Of a stretch of DNA of 49,973 bases, positions 16,710 to 24,980 are shown piece after piece. The position numbers and the translations under genes are program-made. This DNA is from Flavobacterium sp. (GTDB taxonomy: Bacteria > Bacteroidota > Bacteroidia > Flavobacteriales > Flavobacteriaceae). The DNA is taken from NCBI RefSeq assembly GCF_024305175.1, contig NZ_JAMWYY010000021.1:1-49973 (forward strand). Reading direction: 5' to 3'. Each line of letters opens with the position of its first letter. Position 1 is the first letter of the stretch. Below the pieces are notes generated by a model. The model saw only the letters and a program-made list of their open reading frames with translations. It was not told the origin of the DNA and did not search any database.

Positions 16710-17411
16710 TTAAAAACCTGTATTCATTACTCTTTCTTTATACTTTTTATCTTTTATCACAAACACAAGGCAATACCCGCCGGCGCCATCACTATTTAAA
16801 GTAGTTATGTATAAAGCATCGGCTGCCTCATCATAATAAGCACGTGTATGTGTAAAATTGGGCTGGTACAGGTTATGCAGCGCTTCTTTAGGTAAGGTAA
16901 CTGTATCTCCATTAAAACTTACTGTAACAGACTTATACTCGGTTGTGGGCATACCACCGTCAGTCCCCCAAACCCATTTATCGTCTATAGCAATTATATA
17001 TTTACCCGTTTCATCATATTTGTAGGTGTGCTGTTTTTCATCAAAAGGGCCTGTGCTAATTATAATCTCTATTCCCTGCCCTTGTAAAACAAGCTGATTC
17101 TCTTTCGTATCGGTTGGCTTTAATTCTGTAAATGCATATATCGGGGTTGCAAAATTTTTATAGATATATCCTCCTTTTATTTCATTGCCTGTCATGGCCT
17201 CAACACTTGCCCAGTTACCCCTGCTCCCAAAACAAAACAATAAAGTACCATTAGGAACTGTACTGATAATACTGCTTTGTGCAGTATAGCTTTCCCTTAT
17301 ATTAACAATAGTATCGGTTGGGTCTTTAATTACCACAAACTCCATAATATCCTGAGCCCAAAGTACCTGGGCAGATAACACTAAAAATACTATGGATAAA
17401 ATTCTTTTCAA
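16710..17411 (-). CDS. Exported protein with SH3-like domain
   Basis: The 233-residue protein has a signal peptide ending near LWAQ (residue 19). An N-terminal bacterial SH3-like segment covers about residues 25-90 (VNIRESYTAQSSIISTVPNG and GNWASVEAM). The C-terminal half is a beta-rich region I do not recognise. SH3-like domains often bind cell-wall peptides. It lies 3 bases downstream of hemD and 14 bases upstream of hemE, so it is co-transcribed with heme genes although no heme role is visible. Confidence 0.65.
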   Translation of the reverse strand: MKRILSIVFLVLSAQVLWAQDIMEFVVIKDPTDTIVNIRESYTAQSSIISTVPNGTLLFCFGSRGNWASVEAMTGNEIKGGYIYKNFATPIYAFTELKPTDTKENQLVLQGQGIEIIISTGPFDEKQHTYKYDETGKYIIAIDDKWVWGTDGGMPTTEYKSVTVSFNGDTVTLPKEALHNLYQPNFTHTRAYYDEAADALYITTLNSDGAGGYCLVFVIKDKKYKERVMNTGF

Positions 17412-17414
17412 AAG

Positions 17415-18077
17415 CTATTTATAATAATTAATACACTGTATTACAACATTCTCTACGCTTGGCTTATTGGCAATAACGATATTATCTGTTATATCCTTTA
17501 AGACCTGTGCCGTAGTAGTACCTATGCAAAAACATACGGCATTGCCTATGGCATTTTCTTTTAAAAAACCTTCTACCCCGCTTGGGCTGAAGAACAAAAT
17601 GCCATCGGGCACCGCATTAATTTCATGAGGTGTTATAATTGTTTCATAAACCTCAGTTTCATTCAGCGCAACCCCGGCTTCTTTAAGCATTTCGGGCAGG
17701 GTGTCACGCCTCAGGTTACCCGAAAAAAAGGTAAACGCTTCATGGCGGTACTTCTTTGTTATTATTGCTGCAAGCACTTCGGCATAATCGGCTGCGGCCT
17801 CTACCCTGCAGCCAGCACGTTCAAGCAGTGCCTTTGTTTTGCTGCCTACGCAAAACAGTTTTTTATCAGCTAACAACTCCATTCCGCACTTTTCTGTAAC
17901 CGATTTAACGGCATTCTGACTGGTAAATATCAGGTTTTCTGCAATATCCCGGGCAGCAAAGTCTTTATGCTTAATCCCGATAAAATCGGCCTCTGTAACA
18001 GCAAAGCCTGCATTAAGCAGGTACTGCCGCTGGTTGGGCTGCAGCTTTTTTGCCGAGAGTATCCTGATATGCTGCAT
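17415..18077 (-). CDS. hemD: Uroporphyrinogen-III synthase
   Basis: Cyclises hydroxymethylbilane with inversion of ring D. HemD is poorly conserved; the recognisable parts are LIFTSQNAVKSV, FFSGNLRRDTLPEMLKEAGV, VYETIITP and ILFFSPSGVEGFL, with a bilobed layout over 220 residues. Position within the hemA-hemC-hemE-hemF-hemB cluster supports the call. Its start codon shares one base with the stop codon of the K+ regulatory subunit gene. Confidence 0.9.
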   Translation of the reverse strand: MQHIRILSAKKLQPNQRQYLLNAGFAVTEADFIGIKHKDFAARDIAENLIFTSQNAVKSVTEKCGMELLADKKLFCVGSKTKALLERAGCRVEAAADYAEVLAAIITKKYRHEAFTFFSGNLRRDTLPEMLKEAGVALNETEVYETIITPHEINAVPDGILFFSPSGVEGFLKENAIGNAVCFCIGTTTAQVLKDITDNIVIANKPSVENVVIQCINYYK

Positions 18078-18769
18078 TATCGGTTGGCACGGTTACAAAA
18101 CTTACCAATATCTTTATTAAGCCCGAACACCACCAGTATATCATCTGCTGTGATAACACTGTCTTTGGTTATAAAACCCTCCGACTGGTTTACCACATTA
18201 GTAGTACCCAAAATGGTTTTGCGATCTTTTTTACGGATAATGGTTACTACCTGCAAATGGTACTTTTCCCGAAACTCCAGATCCTCCAGGGTTTTACCGT
18301 CAAATTCAGGCAGTGCTTTTATTTCTGATATGCTGTAATTTTTATCTATGGTAAAGTTATCTACTATACCCTTCATGTTTATTTTACGGGCAAGCCTTTC
18401 GGCAAAATCCTGCTCAGGGTGTATAATTGTTTCTATACCCATGGCGTGTAATACCGTATCGTGTATGGGCGAAAGCGACCTGCCGATAATTTTGGCCTTT
18501 GTAAGTTTTTTTACTACCGCAGTGGCAATAATGGCGGCACCCTCGTTCTCGCCAATGGCAATAACGGCAAGGTCGGCATCTTTAACAGGCAGCGCCTGGT
18601 AAGCCAGCTCGTTGGTAGCATCCATGCAAATGGCATGCGATATCTGGTTCTTAACAATATTTACCTTGTTCATGTTGTTATCGATACCGATAACCTCATT
18701 TCCGGACTCTGTAAGGTTAACTGCCAGCGACATCCCGAAATTCCCTAAACCGAATATGATAATCTTCAT
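18077..18769 (-). CDS. TrkA/KtrA-type potassium channel regulatory subunit
   Basis: Cytoplasmic gating ring subunit of a Ktr/Trk potassium transporter. An RCK N-terminal Rossmann domain (IIFGLGNFGMSLA, residues 3-15; IGIDNN) binds ATP/ADP or NAD. It is followed by a TrkA-C domain (about residues 140-222). The length of 230 residues fits KtrA more than the double-length TrkA. It lies 12 bases after its membrane partner, inside the heme operon. Confidence 0.9.
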   Translation of the reverse strand: MKIIIFGLGNFGMSLAVNLTESGNEVIGIDNNMNKVNIVKNQISHAICMDATNELAYQALPVKDADLAVIAIGENEGAAIIATAVVKKLTKAKIIGRSLSPIHDTVLHAMGIETIIHPEQDFAERLARKINMKGIVDNFTIDKNYSISEIKALPEFDGKTLEDLEFREKYHLQVVTIIRKKDRKTILGTTNVVNQSEGFITKDSVITADDILVVFGLNKDIGKFCNRANR

Positions 18770-18781
18770 AAAATTCTTTTT

Positions 18782-20518
18782 TTAGTTAATCAAAATGTTC
18801 TCTTCAGGATATTCATAACTATGGGCCTCCATTGTTTTAAGCATACCTATAAGCAGGTTTAAAAGCCCTATCCTGCCCAGGAACATTACAATTATTATTA
18901 CATATTTGCTGCCAAGGCTAAGGCTTGCGGTTATACCCAGGCTAAGCCCTACGGTGCTGAAAGCCGAGAACACCTCGAAAGCAATTTGTATGAGCGAAAA
19001 ATCTTTTTCAAAGAAGAGCAGCATTAAAATACCCATGCCAATTACCATGAGTGATATGCACACAATGGCAAATGCCCGCTTAACCGACTGGTTGTTAATT
19101 TTCCTGCCGCGCATTTCTATATTTTCCTTACCACGTGCTATCGAAAAAATATTCATGGTGGCAAGTGCAAAAGTGCTTGTTTTGATACCGCCCCCTGTTG
19201 AACCGGGCGAGGCCCCAATCCACATAAGAAGGATGGCAAAAAGTATGGCAGGCATAGACAGCGCTGCGAAATCGAATGTGTTAAAACCGGCTGTACGTGT
19301 GGTTACTGATGTAAAAGCGGCAGCGGTTATTTTACCGAATGCCGTTTCCTTCGAAAATGTACCGTCAGATTCTGTACAATAAAAGAAAATAGTTCCTGCG
19401 GTAAGCAGTATGGCTGTTGTACTGATAACAATGCGCGAATTGAGCGTTAGCACCCTTACCGGTGTGTGCAGCCTGCGGTTTACAATGCTGTTTACCACAA
19501 AATCGCGCACATAGCGTATAAAGTTGAATACTATGTTATAACCAAGCCCGCCCAGTATGATAAGGTGCATTATTACCCACTGAAAAGCATAAGCCTGATT
19601 AATGGATGGGTCGCTAAGCCCTGCCGAAAACGTTGAAAAGCCTGCATTACAAAATGCCGACACCGAGTGGAAAATAGAAAAGAATATCTTATTTTGAACA
19701 GCGGGTATATCGGCAACAAAAGAATAAATCAGTATTGCGCCCACTAACTCTATACCGAGTGTAAAAGCCACAACACGCATGGCAAACCGCATTACATTCT
19801 GCAGGTTTTCGCTGTCCATAAAACTCCCTACGTTCATACCTTCACGAAAGGTAGAGCCCTGCTTAAAGAAGAATGAAAAGAAAGAGGTAAACGTTAGCAT
19901 ACCAATACCGCCAAGCTGTATAAGGCACAGTATAACGGTTTTACCCATAAAGGTAAAATCGTTAGCAGTATCAAGCACTACAAGGCCTGTTACACAAACT
20001 GCGCTTGTAGAGGTAAAAAGTGCATCTGCAAAGTCTATCCCTTTTGTGGTGGCATTGGGCAGCATTAATAAAAAAGCACCTATAAAGCCTGTAATGGCAA
20101 AACTGCCTACAAACAGAATTGTGGGGTTATAGTACAGCGCATACAGTTTCCGGATAAGGCTTGTAAGCCTTAGGAAAAAGTAAAGTATAAGCCCGGTATC
20201 TATAACAAGGTTAGTATTGTAAAGCCTGTCGAGCTCATCGGCGGAAAGGTAAACAATTGAAGCGCTTATAAGCGTGAGTGCCAGTATAAGCACATTAGCC
20301 TTAAGCATTTTTTTCATGGGGGGCTTGTGGGTGTATATATAGCGCGCCACATTAAAACCTATCAGGGCTATAATCAGCAACCCGAATATTACGGTTTTAT
20401 TATCGAACCAGGTTGAGAGGGTATCTTCAAATCCAAAGTCAAAAATCAGGAATACAATGAGGAGCACATCCACAAAGCCGTAAATTTTTGACAATACATT
20501 TGAAATATTCTTAAACAT
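18782..20518 (-). CDS. TrkH/KtrB-type potassium transporter membrane subunit
   Basis: K+-translocating subunit with four pore loops: TSAVCVTGLVV, SAFCNAGFSTF, TTRTAGFNTF and SAFSTVGLSLG. About 130 extra N-terminal residues carry four further membrane helices compared with simple KtrB. I choose the ATG giving MFKNISNVLS; a longer upstream reading would run deep into hemC and adds no membrane or family features. The start overlaps the end of hemC by 8 bases, so translation of the two is coupled. Confidence 0.9.
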   Translation of the reverse strand: MFKNISNVLSKIYGFVDVLLIVFLIFDFGFEDTLSTWFDNKTVIFGLLIIALIGFNVARYIYTHKPPMKKMLKANVLILALTLISASIVYLSADELDRLYNTNLVIDTGLILYFFLRLTSLIRKLYALYYNPTILFVGSFAITGFIGAFLLMLPNATTKGIDFADALFTSTSAVCVTGLVVLDTANDFTFMGKTVILCLIQLGGIGMLTFTSFFSFFFKQGSTFREGMNVGSFMDSENLQNVMRFAMRVVAFTLGIELVGAILIYSFVADIPAVQNKIFFSIFHSVSAFCNAGFSTFSAGLSDPSINQAYAFQWVIMHLIILGGLGYNIVFNFIRYVRDFVVNSIVNRRLHTPVRVLTLNSRIVISTTAILLTAGTIFFYCTESDGTFSKETAFGKITAAAFTSVTTRTAGFNTFDFAALSMPAILFAILLMWIGASPGSTGGGIKTSTFALATMNIFSIARGKENIEMRGRKINNQSVKRAFAIVCISLMVIGMGILMLLFFEKDFSLIQIAFEVFSAFSTVGLSLGITASLSLGSKYVIIIVMFLGRIGLLNLLIGMLKTMEAHSYEYPEENILIN

Positions 20519-21479
20519 CTCCCTGTTCTTTTTTGTTAAGCACTGCACGTATCTGCTGCATAACTTCAGCACCTCCGTTATCAAGTACTTCCTGTGCGCA
20601 CTGCAAGCCAAAGCTGCTGTAATCAGCATCTGCAGGCAATGTGCGCTCTATATGTATCTTCTGTTTTCCGTCTACAGATAGCAGTGCGCCTTCAAACCGT
20701 ATCTCTCCGTCTAAAAAGGTAGCAAGCGCACCTATTGGCGCGGTGCATCCACCTTCCAGCTTTTTAAGGAACTGTCTTTCTATATGTGTGGCTGTTTGTG
20801 TAGGCTCATGGTTGAGCTGCGCCAGCGCTTCGCGGCAGTAGCTGTCGTTTTCCATTGCCACGGCAACCATAGCGCCCTGTGCCGGTGCGGGTATCATCCA
20901 GTCCAGCGGTTCTGCAAACCCGTTAAAAGTCGGGCTGTTTACTGTTTCCCCGTTCAGGAACTCCAGCCTTTCAAGGCCTGCTGCTGCAAATATGGCCCCG
21001 CCCCAGTTGCTGTCATGCAGTTTTTGCAGGCGTGTGTTAACATTGCCCCTAAGGTCGGTTACATTATGGTGCGGATATCGGTTTAGCCATTGCGCCTGCC
21101 TGCGAAGGCTGCCTGTGGCTATAGTAGTCTCGGTAGTATAAAAAGAAGTGTCGCCTTTGTGCACGAGCACGTCCAGCGTGTTGGCACGTTGCAGTACGGC
21201 CGCCTGCACTATGCCCTTTGGCAGGGCGGTTGGCACATCTTTCATAGAGTGTACCGCTATATCTACCTCGCCTTTAATCATGGCAACATCAAGCGTTTTG
21301 GTAAAAATGCCCGTAATACCGAATTCGTAAAGCGGTACATCAAGAACCACATCCCCGGCAGATTTAACAGCTACAATTTCGGTACTATATCCCAGTTGCT
21401 CCAGCTTTGCCTGTACGGTATGGGCCTGCCATAACGCCAGTTGGCTGTCGCGCGTGCCTATTCTTATGGCTTTGTTCAT
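20511..21479 (-). CDS. hemC: Porphobilinogen deaminase (hydroxymethylbilane synthase)
   Basis: Polymerises four porphobilinogens using a dipyrromethane cofactor attached to Cys245 (LEGGCTAPIG). HSMKDVPT (about residues 78-85) and TGSLRRQAQW are the conserved substrate-binding blocks. I choose the ATG giving MNKAIRIGTRDS, because RIGTRDS is the usual N-terminus. That start overlaps the hemA stop as ATGA. The length of 322 residues is normal. Confidence 0.95.
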   Translation of the reverse strand: MNKAIRIGTRDSQLALWQAHTVQAKLEQLGYSTEIVAVKSAGDVVLDVPLYEFGITGIFTKTLDVAMIKGEVDIAVHSMKDVPTALPKGIVQAAVLQRANTLDVLVHKGDTSFYTTETTIATGSLRRQAQWLNRYPHHNVTDLRGNVNTRLQKLHDSNWGGAIFAAAGLERLEFLNGETVNSPTFNGFAEPLDWMIPAPAQGAMVAVAMENDSYCREALAQLNHEPTQTATHIERQFLKKLEGGCTAPIGALATFLDGEIRFEGALLSVDGKQKIHIERTLPADADYSSFGLQCAQEVLDNGGAEVMQQIRAVLNKKEQGDV

Positions 21480-22732
21480 TTTGCAGTATTTTCGATACGG
21501 AAGACTTTTTCTATCCATTCGATACTTTCGTCTACCAGTGTATCCCTTTCTTTGAGGTGATTGGCAAAGTGCGTTGTAATTTTATGGATTATCCTCTGGC
21601 TGATAATTTCGGCCTGTTCCTCATCAAAATTACTGATTTTTTTGCGCTGGAAGTTTAATTCGGTTTCTTTTATTGTGTTAAGCTTTTCTTTAAGCGCGTT
21701 AATTGTAGGGGCAAATTTCCTGGCATTTATCCACTGTATGAAATCTTCCTCAATTTCAGCGATGATAGCTTCGGCAGCCGGTATGTGTTTTTTCCTGCTT
21801 TCAAGGGTGTCATCTGTTATCTTAGAAAGATCATCCAGGTGCACCACGGTAACGCCTTCAAGCTGCTTTACATCGTCATCTACATTTTTGGGTATAGAAA
21901 GGTCCAGTATCAGCAACGGTTTTTTCAACATCATGATATCCCTGTCAATGGTTGGGGTTTGTGCGCCTGTTGCCACTATAAGCACATCTGCTTTAGGTAT
22001 TTCAAGCGGCAGCACATCATAGTCTTTCACCAGCAGGTTAAACTTACCGGCAATTTTCTCTGCCTTGTCTTTAGTGCGGTTTATAAGGGTTATATGGTCG
22101 TTCTTGGTGTGTTTTACCAGATTCTCGCAGGTGTTGCGCCCAATCTTCCCGGTACCGAAAAGCAATATGTTCTTGTTCTGCACATCGGGCACATTATTCA
22201 TAATGTACTGAACCGATGCAAACGATACCGATGTTGCACCCGAGCTAAGCCCGGTTTCGTTCTTTATACGCTTGCTGGCCTGTATAACACAGTTTACCAG
22301 ACGCTCTAAAAAAGCATTGGCAAGCCCAAGGCCTTTAGATTCTGTAAAACCCGATTTTATCTGGCTTATAATTTCAAAGTCGCCCAGTATCTGGCTGTCC
22401 AGCCCGGTACCTACCCTGAAAACGTGGTTGATGGCCTCATTATTTTTATAGACAAAAGCCACCCTTTGAAATTCTTCTACCGTGCCCTGGCTGTTATCTG
22501 TAAGTAATTTAATAAGCTGGAAAGGGTGCTGGGCAAAGCCATATATCTCTGTACGGTTACAGGTGCTAACCACCACAAGGCTTTCTATACCCTCGCGCTG
22601 TGCCTGCAACAGCACATTGTGCCTGCCCTCTGTACTTAAACTGAATTTACCCCTCATCGCTGCATCAGCCTTCCTGTAACTTATACCAACAGCATAAAAG
22701 TACTGGTGCCGCGACCCGTTATGATTCTCCAT
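21476..22732 (-). CDS. hemA: Glutamyl-tRNA reductase
   Basis: First committed step of C5-pathway tetrapyrrole synthesis: reduces glutamyl-tRNA to glutamate-1-semialdehyde. The catalytic Cys58 is in VVSTCNRTEIYG, the NADPH domain starts at LLFGTGKIGRNTCENL, and a helical dimerisation domain follows. The ATG giving MENHNGSRH is preferred; a GTG three codons upstream is possible. As first gene of the operon it is the natural control point. hemL, the next enzyme, is not in the window. Confidence 0.95.
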   Translation of the reverse strand: MENHNGSRHQYFYAVGISYRKADAAMRGKFSLSTEGRHNVLLQAQREGIESLVVVSTCNRTEIYGFAQHPFQLIKLLTDNSQGTVEEFQRVAFVYKNNEAINHVFRVGTGLDSQILGDFEIISQIKSGFTESKGLGLANAFLERLVNCVIQASKRIKNETGLSSGATSVSFASVQYIMNNVPDVQNKNILLFGTGKIGRNTCENLVKHTKNDHITLINRTKDKAEKIAGKFNLLVKDYDVLPLEIPKADVLIVATGAQTPTIDRDIMMLKKPLLILDLSIPKNVDDDVKQLEGVTVVHLDDLSKITDDTLESRKKHIPAAEAIIAEIEEDFIQWINARKFAPTINALKEKLNTIKETELNFQRKKISNFDEEQAEIISQRIIHKITTHFANHLKERDTLVDESIEWIEKVFRIENTAK

Positions 22733-22757
22733 ATTACTCACTTTCCTAAAAGTATCA

Positions 22758-22765
22758 CAAAATTA
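22758..22765 (-). promoter_or_regulatory. Predicted -7 box of the heme operon (TAATTTTG)
   Basis: The plus-strand CAAAATTA reads TAATTTTG on the coding strand, an exact TAnnTTTG match 26 bases before the hemA ATG. The only visible -33 candidate is A/T-rich and weak. Confidence 0.5.
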
Positions 22766-22859
22766 TTATTAACATTTTTTTAAAAATAACGCTACAGGTT
22801 CTTTTTGTGTCGCTCACGGATATTTTGGCATGAAATTGCCATGATATTATCAAATACAT

Positions 22860-22867
22860 TAAATTTG
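22860..22867 (+). promoter_or_regulatory. Predicted -7 box of the AraC-type gene (TAAATTTG)
   Basis: Exact TAnnTTTG match in the 219-base divergent region between hemA and the regulator. It predicts a leader of roughly 90 bases that would contain the palindrome at 22898-22914. No clear -33 element. Confidence 0.45.
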
Positions 22868-22897
22868 CAATAAAATCAGCACTTTGCAATAAATTAG

Positions 22898-22914
22898 TTT
22901 AGAACTATTCTAAA
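22898..22914. promoter_or_regulatory. Palindromic operator candidate TTTAGAA-n3-TTCTAAA
   Basis: A perfect 7-bp inverted repeat with a 3-base centre (CTA) lies between divergent hemA and the AraC-type gene. The pattern resembles operators of Fur-superfamily iron/heme regulators such as the Irr iron control element. Which regulator binds it here is unknown. Confidence 0.55.
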
Positions 22915-22960
22915 TAAAAATTACATCGTGAGATTAAACTGCTTCTAAAAAAATACCGCT

Positions 22961-23833
22961 ATGGGTACCCGTGAGGAAATACAAATTGAGGATAATTTTT
23001 TTGTAATGCGCTTTCAGAATGATACTGACGACACGCAGCATTTTGAGCGTGAAGTTGGGGTTGACCTTATACAATTCCACTTTGGGGTTAAGGGGCGCGC
23101 CAAGTTTATTTTTAACCAGGGTCGCTATGCGCTGGACCTGCGTGAAGAAGTATCTTTATTCCTCTATAACCCGCAAAAAGAACTGCCTGTACACCTCGAA
23201 ATTGCGCCGCACTCGTGGGTGCTGAGTGTGCTTATTTCCATTAAGAAGTTCCATAGTTTTTTCTCTGAAGAGGCCGATTACATACCTTTCCTGAGTGAAG
23301 GCAACAAGGACAGGAAATATTATAAAGACGACAAGATAAACCCTAGTATGGCCATTGTGCTAAGCCAGCTTTTTCATTTTAACCTGCACCCTTCTATAAA
23401 AAAATTATATTTTAAAGGAAAAGTATACGAATTGCTCAGCCTTTACTTTAACCGTGCAGAAGACCCGAATGCCGAGCAATGCCCTTTTTTGATAGACGAA
23501 GAGAACGTAATTAAAATACGTAAGGCAAAAGATATAGTAATTGCCAACATGGCAGAACCGCCCGGGTTGCAGGAACTGGCCGACCAGGTGGGCATTAACC
23601 TGAAAAAGCTGAAGATGGGCTTTCGCCAGATATATGGCGACAGTGTGTACAGCTTTTTATTTGACTATAAAATGGAGTATGCCCGCAAGTTGTTAGACAG
23701 CGGGTCGTATAATGTGAATGAAGTGGGACTTAAAATTGGCTACAGCACGGCGAGCCATTTTATAGCTGCCTTTAAAAAGAAATTTGGCACCACGCCCAAG
23801 AAATATTTAATGAGTATAAATGAGCGTGTGTAA
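22961..23833 (+). CDS. AraC family transcriptional regulator
   Basis: DNA-binding regulator of 290 residues. The C-terminal AraC domain (about residues 190-287) has two helix-turn-helix motifs (GLQELADQVGINLKKLKMGF and VNEVGLKIGYSTASHFIAAF) and the family end GTTPKKY. The N-terminal ~150 residues are beta-rich, in the style of PchR-like regulators that sense iron-chelate or siderophore signals; that ligand assignment is inference. It sits between divergent hemA and hemH, so control of heme or iron genes is plausible. Confidence 0.88.
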   Translation: MGTREEIQIEDNFFVMRFQNDTDDTQHFEREVGVDLIQFHFGVKGRAKFIFNQGRYALDLREEVSLFLYNPQKELPVHLEIAPHSWVLSVLISIKKFHSFFSEEADYIPFLSEGNKDRKYYKDDKINPSMAIVLSQLFHFNLHPSIKKLYFKGKVYELLSLYFNRAEDPNAEQCPFLIDEENVIKIRKAKDIVIANMAEPPGLQELADQVGINLKKLKMGFRQIYGDSVYSFLFDYKMEYARKLLDSGSYNVNEVGLKIGYSTASHFIAAFKKKFGTTPKKYLMSINERV

Positions 23834-23948
23834 GCTCTAGTGATTAAGTTAAACTAAACAACTCATAAAAAAGCAAGAAGCACAGTATCTCGCATGGTTT
23901 TTGAGCAGTAGCTGTGTCACCAATAACAAACATTACCTTTAAGAAAAT

Positions 23949-24980
23949 ATGAAAGGAGTACTACTTGTAAACCTTGGCTCCCCGGACAGCCCGGACCCTA
24001 AAGATGTAAAGCCATACCTCGACGAGTTCCTGATGGACAAATATGTTATAGACGTACCATTCCTGCTAAGGGCATTGCTGGTTCGCGGCATTATATTGCG
24101 CAAAAGGCCTAAAGCCTCGGCACATGCTTACAAGCAGATATGGTGGGACGAGGGCTCTCCGCTTATTGTGCTTTCGCAGCGCATGCACAAAAAAGTGGAG
24201 CAGAAAACAGATGTACCTGTTGTACTTGCCATGCGCTACGGCAAACCCTCTATAGAAACGGGGCTGCAGGAACTGCACGACAAGGGTGTTACCGAGGTAT
24301 TGCTTTTCCCGCTGTACCCACAGTATGCCATGGCTTCTACCCTTACTATTTTAGTACTGGCGGAAGAAATACGCAAAAAGAAATTCCCGCACATGACCTT
24401 TACCGATGTGCCTGCTTTTTACAATAAGCCCGATTATATTAAAGTCTTGGCTAAAACCATAAAATCATCTTTAGAAGGTTTTGACTATGACCACCTGTTG
24501 TTTAGCTACCACGGCATACCGGAGCGCCACATCCGTAAAACAGACGTAACCAAATCGCACTGTAAAATAAACGATACCTGTTGCGTAACGCCATCTGCAG
24601 CGCACAAGTTTTGCTACCGCCACCAATGCTATGAAACCACAAGGCTGGTTGTGGAAGAGCTTGGCATACCCGAAGACAAATACTCATTAACTTTTCAGAG
24701 CCGCCTTTCGGGCGATAAATGGCTTGAGCCTTATACCGATGTTGAAATAAACAAAATGCCTGAAAAGGGCATTAAAAACCTTGCGGTGGTAACCCCTGCC
24801 TTTGTGGCAGACTGCCTTGAAACTCTGGAAGAAATTGCCATGCGTGCCAACGAAGATTTTAAGGAACATGGCGGCGAAAAATTTTTAGCAGTGCCCTGCC
24901 TTAACGATAACGACGAATGGGCAGATGTGGTAGCCAACTGGATAAAAGATTGGGTAACGGCTGAAACACCGGTAATGTAA
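23949..24980 (+). CDS. hemH: Ferrochelatase
   Basis: Inserts Fe2+ into protoporphyrin IX. LVNLGSPDSP at the start, the catalytic His188 in SYHGIPERH and the later Glu in FVADCLETLEEI are conserved. Between residues 205 and 227 lie five cysteines (Cys205, 211, 212, 222, 227), a segment absent from E. coli HemH and similar in type to the internal [2Fe-2S]-binding insert reported for some bacterial ferrochelatases. The 343 residues are normal. The gene overlaps the next one by 1 base. Confidence 0.94.
   Translation: MKGVLLVNLGSPDSPDPKDVKPYLDEFLMDKYVIDVPFLLRALLVRGIILRKRPKASAHAYKQIWWDEGSPLIVLSQRMHKKVEQKTDVPVVLAMRYGKPSIETGLQELHDKGVTEVLLFPLYPQYAMASTLTILVLAEEIRKKKFPHMTFTDVPAFYNKPDYIKVLAKTIKSSLEGFDYDHLLFSYHGIPERHIRKTDVTKSHCKINDTCCVTPSAAHKFCYRHQCYETTRLVVEELGIPEDKYSLTFQSRLSGDKWLEPYTDVEINKMPEKGIKNLAVVTPAFVADCLETLEEIAMRANEDFKEHGGEKFLAVPCLNDNDEWADVVANWIKDWVTAETPVM

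Noticed and set aside
20519..20629. Longer N-terminus for the K+ channel subunit
   Set aside because: The extra 37 residues overlap hemC, are cysteine-rich without family similarity, and precede a normal membrane-protein start at MFKNISN.
23834..23948. Riboswitch or operator before hemH
   Set aside because: No known riboswitch pattern or convincing palindrome was seen; only a weak TACCTTTA -7-like element.
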